DNA of 64,000 bases from Hydractinia symbiolongicarpus (lineage: Eukaryota > Cnidaria > Hydrozoa > Anthoathecata > Hydractiniidae). The stretch's first letter is position 1. The number at the start of each line of letters is the position of its first letter. The notes below the pieces were generated by a model, which did no database searches, was not told the origin of the DNA, and saw only the letters and a list, made by a program, of their open reading frames with translations. The stretch lies in NCBI RefSeq assembly GCF_029227915.1, contig NC_079887.1, forward strand, positions 8,308,001 through 8,372,000. Reading direction: 5' to 3'. Positions 1-10,613 of this stretch are shown here, one piece after another. Both the position numbers and the translations under genes were made by a program.

Positions 1-3000
1 GGATTGTTCCATAATGCGGACTTTGTACAAAGTGAACCTAGGGCATTTTAAACATCGGTTACTCAGCATACATGCCTGCCAGAGTACAATCTCTGCAGCC
101 TGTAAGCTGCAGGGTACTGGCCAAGCGATGTCGTTTAGCTTCTTTCAGAATTAGCTAAAAAAGGTCCTTTTGTTCGGTATTGTTGTACCAAACAGAATGT
201 TTATCAAAATTTTTTTTACCGGCCTGCTGCCCACGCTATTTATTTTGTTACCTAAGGTTTTTGCCGTATTTGCTTTAAAAGGACCGAAGTTTAGATATTT
301 TTACATTTTTTTTTGAAATTGTTATTTTTCTTTGCATATCTTTCGAGCGACAATAAAGTTAAGTCGATTAAAATTGACAATAAAATCTCATGCGGGTGGC
401 GAATATTTCTAAGGGCTAGAAAGTTTTACCCTTCTTTGCCGATTTTTTTTTTACCAAATGCATTATTTTCTCCTTAAATAAAGATATACACAAAAATTAC
501 ACAAAAATTTAATAAGATAATGAAATTTTAAAAATATTACCACTTATCTGTTCAGTCATCGTCATTGAATAATATAAATATTACAAGAAACGTAACATAA
601 AGCGAACTTTCAGAAAAAGATTTTAATCAATTTATTGCTTCCATTTGGGTCCGTGAAAAGTTAATTACTTTAATTGCTGTGATCTGATTGGTTAATTTCG
701 ATCCTCTAATTATCTCTTCAAATAATAAATAGCCAAAGATGATTACGATCATTGCCCGTCGATGACAGCTGTAGCTGTCGAAACGTAGCCTAGAATAAAC
801 TCGCTTGTTCATGACATGATAAGATAATGAGACTTTAAAAAGTTCCAAACAAACATATAAACCTTACTCTAAGTGGGGCAGTAACTTCTGCGAAAGATTT
901 CCTTCGCAATGGTCTTCGATCGTTAGATTTGCCATCAGAAATGACTACTAAAATTTTTTGAATGTTTCTTGAACCACATGATGGACAAAAGAAGTCCTCA
1001 TCAGCTTGCTTCAATGCGGCTTTTGTGTGAGTCCTTCCTAAAATGTTTAATAATTCGGTAATCACAAAGTGAAACAATCTTGACCCAGGACCTTCAACGT
1101 TCAGTGATATGAGGATAAAACGTGTTACATTTTCTCACGTCAAAAAACGCTACAGACCAGAGATCAAGGTTAAACGTGCAAGCTAAGCAAACCCCGCGTC
1201 TACAAAATGTTTCACATATTTTTAAAGAAAGAAAGAAAGCAGCGAATTTTATTCCCGTTGTACATACTGTGAAAAACAAAACAAAATATAAATTGATAAA
1301 ATTTGCACATAAAACTATAGACTATCCCCAACTTTTTAAACATGTTTAAAAGTCCTGCCTAATTCCTTTGGAATATTTCTAATTGCTCGAAACAACTTTC
1401 TGCGCTTGTACATGTTAGTATTTGTAAATCTAAAGTCGGTTCTGGCTTGAGTAGAAAAATGCAGCGCTGCAACGTGTGTTTTGTCTGCTCCCACCTAAGA
1501 ATAAAAAATATTGAATTCTAGAAGATATAAGAAAAAGGTTCGTCAAAAAATAATTTTTTTCGACTAATTTTTCTCTGACAAATAATTTTTTAATTTTTTC
1601 TAAAATCGAAAAATGGGTTATTTTCGTTTTTTTAATTTTCCGTGATGATTTTCTGTCCCTTGCACTTCTGCAGGACTGATTTCGATAGGAGTTAAAACGA
1701 ACTGTCACAAGAAGGCCAAAGGCGTGAGAAACGTGAGGAGGACAGGGGACTAAAAGAAGCGAATATATAAAATAAAGAATAACAGAAATACATGTTTAGT
1801 ACGGCGGAGAAACATAATGGAATTAAAAGCAACAAGAAAAATGTCGGACTATCTGGAATAGCATTTTTGGAAAGAAATAAGTGGAAAAAAGTCTTTTATT
1901 TGTACCTGGTGAAATTTTTTTTCGGTTAGAAATGACAAAAAAATTTCCAGTGATGAAAATTTCCCCCAACTGATTTTTTTCCAGATAAGTGGAGAAGGGA
2001 GTAATACCATTCGTCATTATGTTGGCTTTCATGACATATGCCCGCCCTAAGTCAGACCTATTTAACGCCCACGCTATCAAGACTGAGAAAAGTTAACGCC
2101 ACCACATTAAAAATAAAAGTTCAGGTAAGATTTCACCATAGCACCTCGAACTCATCTGCTAGCTTTTTGATAAATCTTAAGCTTCTTCGGTGTTGTTTTG
2201 CAGAGATACTATTTGAAGTGTCAAGAACGAACGCAAGATCCAATACTTTGTGGCAAGCTAAAGAAATATAGTCAAAAATACAAGAATGATGATTATATGG
2301 AAAGAACTTGACACAAATATTACTAAAACTTGTACGAGAAAAATAGTATCGAGTATTGAGTTGGACTTCGGTAATTAAACTGTCCCTTCTACTGGTTTCT
2401 TCCATAATTAAGTAAGGCTACGCAGCGTTATCTTGTTTTAACCAGAATTTGATCATGCGATCTTAAGAAATGTGTCAGCCTGACGAGTTTTCTCTTTATA
2501 TGATAGTTTAAGTAAAGAAGAAGTATAATCTTCTCTTCGGAAATATAGATGCGTCATATTGTAAACGAATTAACAAAAGTAAAGGTATCATCATTATTCT
2601 GGTCCTGAATTTACAATAATTTTATTTTTTGCAATACTTTCCTCTCTATTTGCAGCTAATACAATAATTTGGGTAAATTTTTTGAATAGTCGAGGTTTGA
2701 GTATTTAATTTATTTTTCAGGACTTTGCCCTGTTGTTGCATCTAGCCGCTCCGTCCCAGAGCTTCTTGAGATAAATCTTCCGAGGTTTATCTCAAAGAGC
2801 TCTGGGGACGAGAATGCCAAAAGTACCAAGAAACTCTAGGAAAGAGGATGTTCTGTTGAACACAAAAACAAAATGTTTTCTAAAAGTTCTTAATAATGTA
2901 TACGGAATACTTACTTCTTTTGAGTCTGTATACAAAATTAGTTTCATTCCTTCCCACACAGTACTTCTTGTTGGCCATGTTACATGTTGTTATGGATGAA

Positions 3001-3150
3001 CCTGAACCAGCACAATTACTCATGGGCGAACTGCCAAGTCTTTTGTAATCCTCATCCTCATCGTGGCCAGCCCGGCATTCACCGTAAAACTGCAGACCGA
3101 AGTGTTGATAACCACCAGCTCGCGCGCTTTGTGCGCATTTACACGCGAGA
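1..3150 (-). CDS. Gene A: GCFRD/WSC-like + vWA protein, 5'-truncated, runs off left edge
   Basis: Four exons are visible: 2915-3150 (second half of the Cys-rich GCFRD/WSC-like domain), 2145-2257 (start of vWA, with MIDAS motif DTSNS), 1359-1494 and 868-1037 (vWA core with VVISDGKSND). Lengths and phases match intact gene C exactly (236 versus 233, then 113, 136 and 170 nt), and every exon is open. The last exon should lie about 380 bp left of the window. No signal-peptide exon or promoter exists upstream, because homology to gene B stops at about 3170, the tandem-duplication junction. There are two further signs of decay: the exon 1359-1494 donor is GC where B and C have GT, and the conserved GECWAG reads GECRAG. 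As it stands A cannot be secreted unless it borrows the 5' exons of gene B. The vWA function would be metal-dependent ligand binding outside the cell, by family knowledge. Confidence 0.72.
2752..2810. repeat. Foldback hairpin in gene A intron
   Basis: Arms 2752-2775 and 2786-2810 are near-perfect inverted repeats (CGTCCC..AGAGCT..TTGAGATAAA) around a 10-nt loop. The second copy lies at 8610-8668 in gene B. The tips resemble the CGTCCC foldback family seen elsewhere in the window. The hairpin is absent at the matching place in gene C. Confidence 0.8.
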
Positions 3151-3442
3151 CTGAAAATGACGTAAAAAAAAAATTTTTGTCTTAATTCCAGTGTAATGAG
3201 ATATACGTGCCAGAAGAATACACTTTGTTATGTCCAGTTACAAAGAAGATATATACAAGTTATTTTAATCCGGCTTTGAATGTTCCCATCAAGAATGAAC
3301 ATTTGTAATGTGAGGTGATGCTTCAACATTTCGTTTTCCTTTTGTAACATTTCTTTCTCTGTCATATAATTTTTAAAAAGGCATTACTCAAAGGCATTTT
3401 GATCAGATTTCAGGCAAAGTTCTAAAAAATTTATTTACATAG

Positions 3443-4241
3443 GAAGCTGCTATATTTTATCTTGATCCTCGCTTCGCTGAATATCTCCACTGCCGATATC
3501 GATATCAATCGAATCAAATCAAAACTTGTAAAGATTTTTAATGGCAACATACCAAGAGCTGTTGTTGACTGGATGACAATTCTAGATGACAGTGTTGGTC
3601 TGTTGTCATGCCTACCAACCATTAAAGAAGGAAGATGTTACAAATCCAAAAAATGTCAATTACCAAAATTGAAATTTGGCGGTCGAATGCTGTCTTTTGT
3701 GTTGTCGATCTGCAAAAATCCATGGCAAATAATCATCAATTTTTTTCCATTCAGGTTGCCTTGGTATGCCAAACTTAATATGCAACCTTTTATTATTAAC
3801 ATTGACAGTAACGAGAAAAATGGTATTTTCACAGTCAAATCGAACACGCAAATGAAGGCTAAAATACGTTACGTTAACTTTGGCGTAGCAAAAGCTTCTC
3901 TTGGGATAGATGGTTTAATTCGCTATGATTGTACCAAGCCACATGGAAAACGTAATTGGATGCAACGCGTTCAGTACAATTTAAAAGCTCCGAACGCACA
4001 GTATACCAAAATGTTTTACAAGTTGAAAATTCGAATGGAAATTAAAAAGAAAAGGTTTAATTGGTTCAAATTTGACTACAAATGCGTGCGTTGCGAAAAT
4101 ATTATTAATAAATCTGGAAGCTTTGGGTCTGGTCGACCGTCTTGTGAAAAAGATATGTCGAGGTACTCAAAAAACATGTTGGAAAAAGAGAGAAGGTGCT
4201 GTAGATACAGAAATCATAGATCAAAATGCCAGATACATTAG
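3443..4241 (+). CDS. Probable secreted protein of unknown family, first exon not found
   Basis: An open frame runs from a good splice acceptor (TTATTTACATAG, ending at 3442) to a stop at 4239-4241, about 266 codons. The first residues (KLLYFILILASLNISTA) form a hydrophobic core with a small-residue cleavage site, typical of a signal peptide whose ATG lies in an upstream exon. The body is basic and Cys-containing, and I do not recognise it. The first codon needs two bases from an earlier exon, and no convincing donor is visible between 3171 and 3440. That exon may have been lost at the duplication junction only 270 bp upstream. The gene is convergent with gene B, whose stop is at 5339. Reading length far above background for such AT-rich DNA is the main support. 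It could be a live gene with an unseen first exon, or an orphaned fragment. Confidence 0.5.
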
Positions 4242-5338
4242 ATTTTAAAAGGACATGAAGGGTGGGTCGGAAGGGGGTGTGTGGGTGGGTGGATGGATTA
4301 CTTTCTTATTAGTTTCCCAGTGATATTTTTTACTAAGTTATAAAAGCTAAATCTCATATTTACTACATTTTTCACCCACTTGTTTTGTTCTAAGAGTTAT
4401 AAATTCTTTCTCCTTACTAAACTCAAGGTCGCATAAACATTAAATGATGGCAAAAGGGCAAATATATTTCACACATTTAGGAAACTCGATTTCATAAAAT
4501 TAACTTGGTAAAAATTAGCATATTTTGCACATGTGTTTTATTGACATGGAAACTTCAACATAATAACATAGCATGGCAATATAGAGTGAGAAAAAACTTT
4601 TTTAAAAATAGGAGTAGATATACCACCCTTGATATGTTATTGAGATTATTGTGAAATAATGCGCATTTTGTATTTCATGGTTCATATACTTTTATTTGTT
4701 AATAGGATCCAACAACAACAACAACAACAACAACAACACAAAAACAAAAACGATCTCCAATTTATCTAATATTTCCCACAACGAATATTTTATGTTTAAT
4801 ACTCTCAAATTATTTAAAATCATATTTCCTGTCCACTACAGATAATTGAACAGTTTACATGCACCAGACAGTACCGCCTCAATTATTCACGAGCAGATTC
4901 GACAAAAAGAAGGTTAATCCAAATTTTGGAAGATATCAAATAGAAGAATGTCACTTAAGGTCGCTCCCCATGAAACTGGTTTTGGCTGCAACTTCCAATG
5001 TTAGCATTTGTGGATACGCGTTAGATTTTCTTTCTTAATGCGACAATTTGAAACGCTTTGCAACATGACACTATACAACCTCCAAACTTTTGCGGACAAA
5101 ATAACTTTTTTTAACAAGCAATACAAACGCTGCCATCTGTAATGTAATAAAAATTGAGCATATAGAGCAGCTTGGTATCTTAGCTAGAACATGTTAAGAT
5201 TTAAATGTTTGGAAATGCAGCCTTCAATACTTTAATTGGAAGCATCCTTTCATAAAAACAAAAAATGATTCCAAATTTACAAAATCTAGGAAGCACTAAT
5301 AAATTATTTTTTTGCGAAATAAAATGTACAAAAGAGTT
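4242..5338. other. Intergenic: no gene seen; (AAC)n microsatellite
   Basis: This gap lies between the orphan ORF and the 3' end of gene B. It contains a G-rich GGGTGG tract at about 4260-4300 and an (AAC)n run at 4711-4738. I see no coding exon on either strand. Confidence 0.6.
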
Positions 5339-5877
5339 TTATTCACATATCAAAGTAGCCAAACCGTGGAGATGCTTCTCAATAACGTCGTATTTTTTAA
5401 TCTTCACTGCATACTTAGGTTTAGTTGCAATTTCTCTCATTTCATCCATGTCAGCGCGTGCTCCAATTCCAACTGCTATTATGTGCACTCCTTTGTTCTA
5501 AAAATGAATGTGGAGATGTTTAATTTACATTTTCTTGACAAAACAAAGACATTACATTACCGGTAGAAGGTAGCAAAAAGTAGGAAAAAAGTGACCACAC
5601 TTTAACTTAGTAATCACTAAATATCGTCAATACCGAACATAAATTATTGCAAGGGAGGGCGAATTTTCAAAGCTCGTGACCACAATTGAGAAAGCTGTTT
5701 CTATGTAAGTAACACGCATTCCGACCTTGCTAAGCTTCGCTTGTCATTATTCACAGCAAGCTTAGGACTTCAGATCTTATTTGGTTAGATCCAAAAATTT
5801 TTAAAGTATGCTAATTTTTGCTAACGTCAGCACGTCCGAATTTTAAGATTTTTTTACCTTTCCCGGGGTATTGAAGA

Positions 5878-8800
5878 GGATTGTTCCATAATGCGGACTT
5901 TGTAGAAAGTGAATCTAGGGCATTTTAAACATCGGTTACTCAGCATACATGCCTGTCAGAGTACAACCTTTGCAGCCTGTAATCTGCAGGGTAGTGGCCA
6001 AGCGATGTCGTTTAGCTTCTTTGAGAATTAGCTAAAAAAGGTCCTTTTGTTCGGTATTGTTGTACCAAACAGAATGTTTATCAAATTTTTTTTTACCGGC
6101 CTGCTGCCCACGCTATTTATTTTGTTACCTAAGGTTTTTGCCGTATTTGCTTTAAAAGGACCGAAGTTTAGATATTTTTACATTTTTTTTTTTGAAATTG
6201 TTATTTTTCTTTGCATATCTTTCGAGCGACAATAAAGTTAGGTCGATAAAAATTGACAATAAAATCTCATGCGGGTGGCGAATATTTCTAAGGGCTAGAA
6301 AGTTTTAACCTTCTTTGCCGATTTTTTTTTTTACCAAATGCATTATTTTCTCCTTAAATAAGGATATACACAAAAGTTACACAAAAATTTAATAAGATAA
6401 TGAGATTTTAAAAATATTACCACTTATCTGTTCAGTCATCGTCATTGAATAATATAAATATTACAAGAAACGTAACATAAAGCGAACTTTCAGAAAAATA
6501 TTTTAATCAATTTATTGCTTCCATCTGGGTCCGTGAAAAGTTAATTACTTTAATTGCTGTGATCTGATTGGTTAATTTCGATCCTCTAATTATCTCTTCA
6601 AATAATGAATAGCCAAAGATGATTATGATCAATGCCCGTCGATGATAGCTGTAGCTGTCGAAACGTAGCCTAGAATAAATTCGCTTGTTCATGACATGAT
6701 AAGATAATGAGACTTTAAAAAGTTCCAAACAAACATATAAACCTTACTCTAAGTGGGGCAGTAACTTCTGCGAAAGATTTCCTTCGCAATGGTCTTTGAT
6801 CGTTAGATTTGCCATCAGAAATGACTACTAAAATTTTTTGAATGTTTCTTGAACCACATGATGGACATCAGCTTGCTTCAACGCGGCTTTTGTGTAAGTC
6901 CTTCCTAAAATGTTTAATAATTCGGTAATCACAAAGTGAAACAATCTTGAACCCAGGACCTTCAACGTTCTCTGATATGAGGGTAAAACGTGTTACATTT
7001 TCTCACGTCAAAAAACGTTACAGACCAGAGATCAAGGTTAAACGTGCAAGCTAAGCAAACCCCGCGTCTACAAAATGTTTCACATATTTTTTAAAGAAAG
7101 AAAGCAGCGAATTTTATTCCCGTTGTACATACTGTGAAAAACAAAACAAAATATGAATTGATAAAATTTGCACATAAAACTATAGACTATCCCCAACTTT
7201 TTAAACATGTTTAAAAGTCCTACCTAATTCCTTTGGAATATTTCTAATTGCTTGAAACAACTTTTTGCGCTTGTACATGTTAGTATTTGTAAATCTAAAT
7301 TCGGTTCTGGCTTGAGTAGAAAAATTCAGCGCTGCAACGTGTGTTTTGTCTGCTCCCACCTAAGAATAAAAAATATTGAATTCTAGAAGATATAAGAAAA
7401 AGGTTCGTCAAAAAATAATTTTTTTCGACTAATTTTTCTCTGACAAATAATTTTAAATTTTTTCTAAAATCGAAAAATGGGTTATTTTCGTTTTTTTTAA
7501 TTTTCCGTGATGATTTTCTGTCTCTTGCACTTCCGCAGGACTGATTTCGGTAGGAGTTAAGACGAACTGTCACAAGAAGGCCAAAGGCGTGAGAAACGTG
7601 AGGAGGACAGGGGACTAAAAGAAGCGAATATATAAAATAAAGAATAACAGAAATACATGTTTAGTACGGCGGAGAAACATAATGGAATTAAAAGCAACAA
7701 GAAAAATGTCGGACTATCTGGAATAGCATTTGTGGAAAGAAATAATTGGAAAAAAGTCTTTTATTTGTACCTGGCGAAATTTTTTTTCGGTAAGAAATGA
7801 CAAAAAAATTTCCAGTGATGAAAATTTCCCCCAACTGATTTTTTTCCAGATAAGTGGAGAAGGGAGTAATACCATTCGTCATTATGTTGGCTTTCATGAC
7901 ATATGCCCGCCCAAGTCAGACCTATTTAACGCCCACGCTATCAAGACTGAGAAAAGTTAACGCCACCACATTAAAAATAAAAGTTCAGGTAAGATTTCAC
8001 CATAGCACCTCGAACTCATCTGCTAGCTTTTTGATAAATCTTAAGCTTCTTCGGTGTTGTTTTGCAGCTGTTTGAAGTGTCAAGAACGAACGCAAGATCC
8101 AATACTTCGTGGCAAGCTAAAGAAATATAGTCAAAAATACAAGAATGATGATTATATGGAAAGAACTTGACACAAATATTACTAAAACTTGTACGAGAAA
8201 AATAGTATCGAGTATTGAGTTGGACTTCGGTAATTAAACTGTCCCTTCTACTGGTTTCTTCCATAATTAAGTAAGGCTACGCAGCGTTATCTTGTTTTAA
8301 CCAGAATTTGATCATGCGATCTTAAGAAATGTGTCAGCCTGGCAAGTTTTCTCTTTATATGATAGTTTAAGTAAAGAAGAAGTATAATCTTCTCTTCGGA
8401 AATATAGATGCGTCATATTGTAAACGAATTAACAAAAGTAAAGGTATCATCATTATTCTGGTCCTGAATTTACAATAATTTAATTTTTGCAATACTTTCC
8501 TCTCTATTTGCAGCTGATACAATAATTTGGGTAAATTTTTTGAATAGTCGAGGTTTAAGTATTTAATCCATTTTTCAGGACTTTGCCCTGTTGTTGCATC
8601 TAGCCGCTCTGTCCCAGAGCTTCTTGAGATAAATCTTCCGAGGTTTATCTCAAAGAGCTCTGGGGACGAGAATGCCAAAAGTACCAAGAAACTCTAGGAA
8701 AGAGGATGTTCTGTTGAACACAAAAACAAAATGTTTTCTAAAAGTTCTTAATAATGTATACGGAATACTTACTTCTTTTGAGTCTGTATACAAAATTAGT

Positions 8801-9028
8801 TTCATTCCTTCCCACACAGTACTTCTTGTTGGCCATGTTACATGTTGTTATGGATGAACCTGAGCCAGCACAATTACTCATGGGCGAACTGCCAAGTCTT
8901 TTGTAATCCTCATCCTCATCGTGGCCAGCCCAGCATTCACCGTAAAACTGCAGACCGAAGTGTTGATAACCACCAGCTCGCGCGCTTTGTGCGCATTTAC
9001 ACGCGAGACTGAAAATGACGTAAAAAAA
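5878..9028. repeat. Right copy of the tandem duplication
   Basis: This partner of 1-3170 lies inside a duplicated unit inferred to span about 3167-9028. It contains gene B exons 2 to 5. Differences from the left copy are mostly single bases, plus the two coding deletions. Confidence 0.93.
8610..8668. repeat. Foldback hairpin in gene B intron
   Basis: This is the counterpart of the hairpin at 2752-2810, with the same arms and loop. It predates the duplication. Confidence 0.8.
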
Positions 9029-10548
9029 TTAACCAAGAGGAATGTTGTCTGCTTCAAATAAGTTATCCGTCCTGATATAAGCTGAAAAATTATTTTTATT
9101 AAGTTTTATTCAGTTATGAAAAATACAGTTGATGCAAATGTATTGTTGTCTGCAGCTGAGCGATCAGTTAACGAAGACCAAGTGTCAACATAAGAAATAC
9201 GCCATTTGTTGTTTTAATGAAAAATATATATATATACATATATAAAGGACAATTTCTTCAAAAAGTTGCTTTTACAAATTGTATTTTAAAAATGGTCTTC
9301 ATACTAAAAACAATATTAGCCTTCCTTACATTTTCATTGACTTTCGCCAGTTGTTCCAATCCAGTATAGGTGGCTCGTACGCAGGATTGCTAGGATCTCT
9401 TGTGTTTGCTATAAGCTGATCTGGTAGAGTCCTATCATAATAATTGTCTCGAAAGCAGCCCACCTTTTCATATTGTTCACAAGCTGGCTTTTCATTACTG
9501 GATTGACTAGATACCGTACTGAGATAAAGGACAACCAAACTTACTATGAAAGTAATTTGCTAAAGTATAAAAATTATAATTCTTATAACTCAGAATAAAA
9601 TAGAAAATTAAATTTAGCGGACAAATCTATAAATTAGTTATTTAGACAGAATTTTTAACTGTGTGTTTAAAATCTTATTATTGAAAAAATATTTCGCGCA
9701 TAAAAAAGCCGCAGTTATATATATTTTGAACTGTTAAAAAATAGTACAACCTTAAATCACTTTACTACAAACTTATTTCAGGTAAAAAATGTATGTTGGA
9801 AGCAGAAATGATTACAGGTATGACGACGTAAGTCAATTTGTAATTTCAAAATAATTAATCTAATTTTGTAACATTTTAATGACGTCATTGAGTGTAACAG
9901 ACATGCACGGAAGTTTCTTATTTTATCGATACCCATATGCCCTGAATTAATAACGCTTGTGTCATTAGACATGTTACATATTATGTTACTCCTACGTAGA
10001 ATAATATTAATTCAAAGATGTTTGAGATAAGAAAAACGATAAAACAATGGGATAAGAAATGATGGCATTTCGCTGTTTCAATGCTTCCTACAAATCTGAT
10101 CTGTATCTTATCCCTAGTGCCCATATTTGTTCCTAGCAACATCTTGACCGCCTGTAATCAACAAGGAAGTATTAATATTTATATAAATGCTTATATAATT
10201 GAAACGACATCTTAGAACGGTTTTGTATAAATGTCAGAAGATATGAAAGTTGAAGAAATAACACCCGTCCCAGAAATGACGCAAAATTCAATTTTGTTTT
10301 TAAAAAATAATTCTATTCATCACAAGACGAAACGTTTTGGTACCTAATCGCTTGGCTGAAATAAAAAAAGTTATGTCTAGTCGAAGACAAGACAAAATAA
10401 CCCTGGCGACGATGGTGGTCGCAGTCGCCTTATGTGCCTCCGCTTAAATATGATAAGGTTAATGAAAATTTGCATCTTGTCATAACTGTTTGTGATGCCA
10501 AAGTGTACAAATTGTAAAAAATAAAAATGTACAACTCACGGTGTCCAT

Positions 10549-10613
10549 GATTGATACAATAGCTGCTAAGACGGATTCACAATAAAATATTAAAATGCAC
10601 GTTATTTATACTC
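10549..10613 (-). promoter_or_regulatory. Core promoter and 5' UTR of gene B
   Basis: Read on the minus strand, a TATA box (GAGTATAAATAAC, 10601-10613) lies about 60 bp before the ATG at 10548. The block is conserved at gene C (20482-20549) while the flanks are not, which supports function. A 9-nt coding exon and a GTGAGT donor follow. Confidence 0.75.

Larger units (their letters stand above)
1..3170. repeat. Left copy of near-identical tandem duplication (truncated by window)
   Basis: Base 1 aligns with 5878, and the match continues with scattered substitutions and small indels to about 3170 (partner 9028). It covers gene A exons 2 to 5 and their introns. Past 3170 the sequence changes completely. 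The partner continues into sequence that gene C also shares, so the partner is the ancestral arrangement and 3163-3170 is the new junction. Confidence 0.93.
5339..10548 (-). pseudogene. Gene B: GCFRD/WSC-like + vWA protein with two frameshifts
   Basis: All seven exons are present. They are 10540-10548 (ATG GAC ACC, only 9 coding nt), 9330-9559 (signal peptide and GCFRDNYYDRTLPDQL), 8773-9008 (Cys-rich half with GECWAG), 8009-8116, 7224-7359, 6748-6904 and 5339-5497 (last exon, ending NLATLICE-like then TAA). Splice sites and phases agree with gene C, but exon 8009-8116 is 108 nt instead of 113 and exon 6748-6904 is 157 instead of 170. The first deletion destroys the MIDAS: DTSNS is followed by a shifted frame and a TGA at 8016-8018. 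The second removes 13 nt before the conserved CPSCGS. A transcript would encode a secreted Cys-rich domain without a vWA domain. A and B have complementary defects. Confidence 0.85.

Noticed and set aside
5265-5566. Overlapping + strand frames of 78 and 84 codons
   Set aside because: They are antisense shadows of the last exon of gene B (5339-5497).
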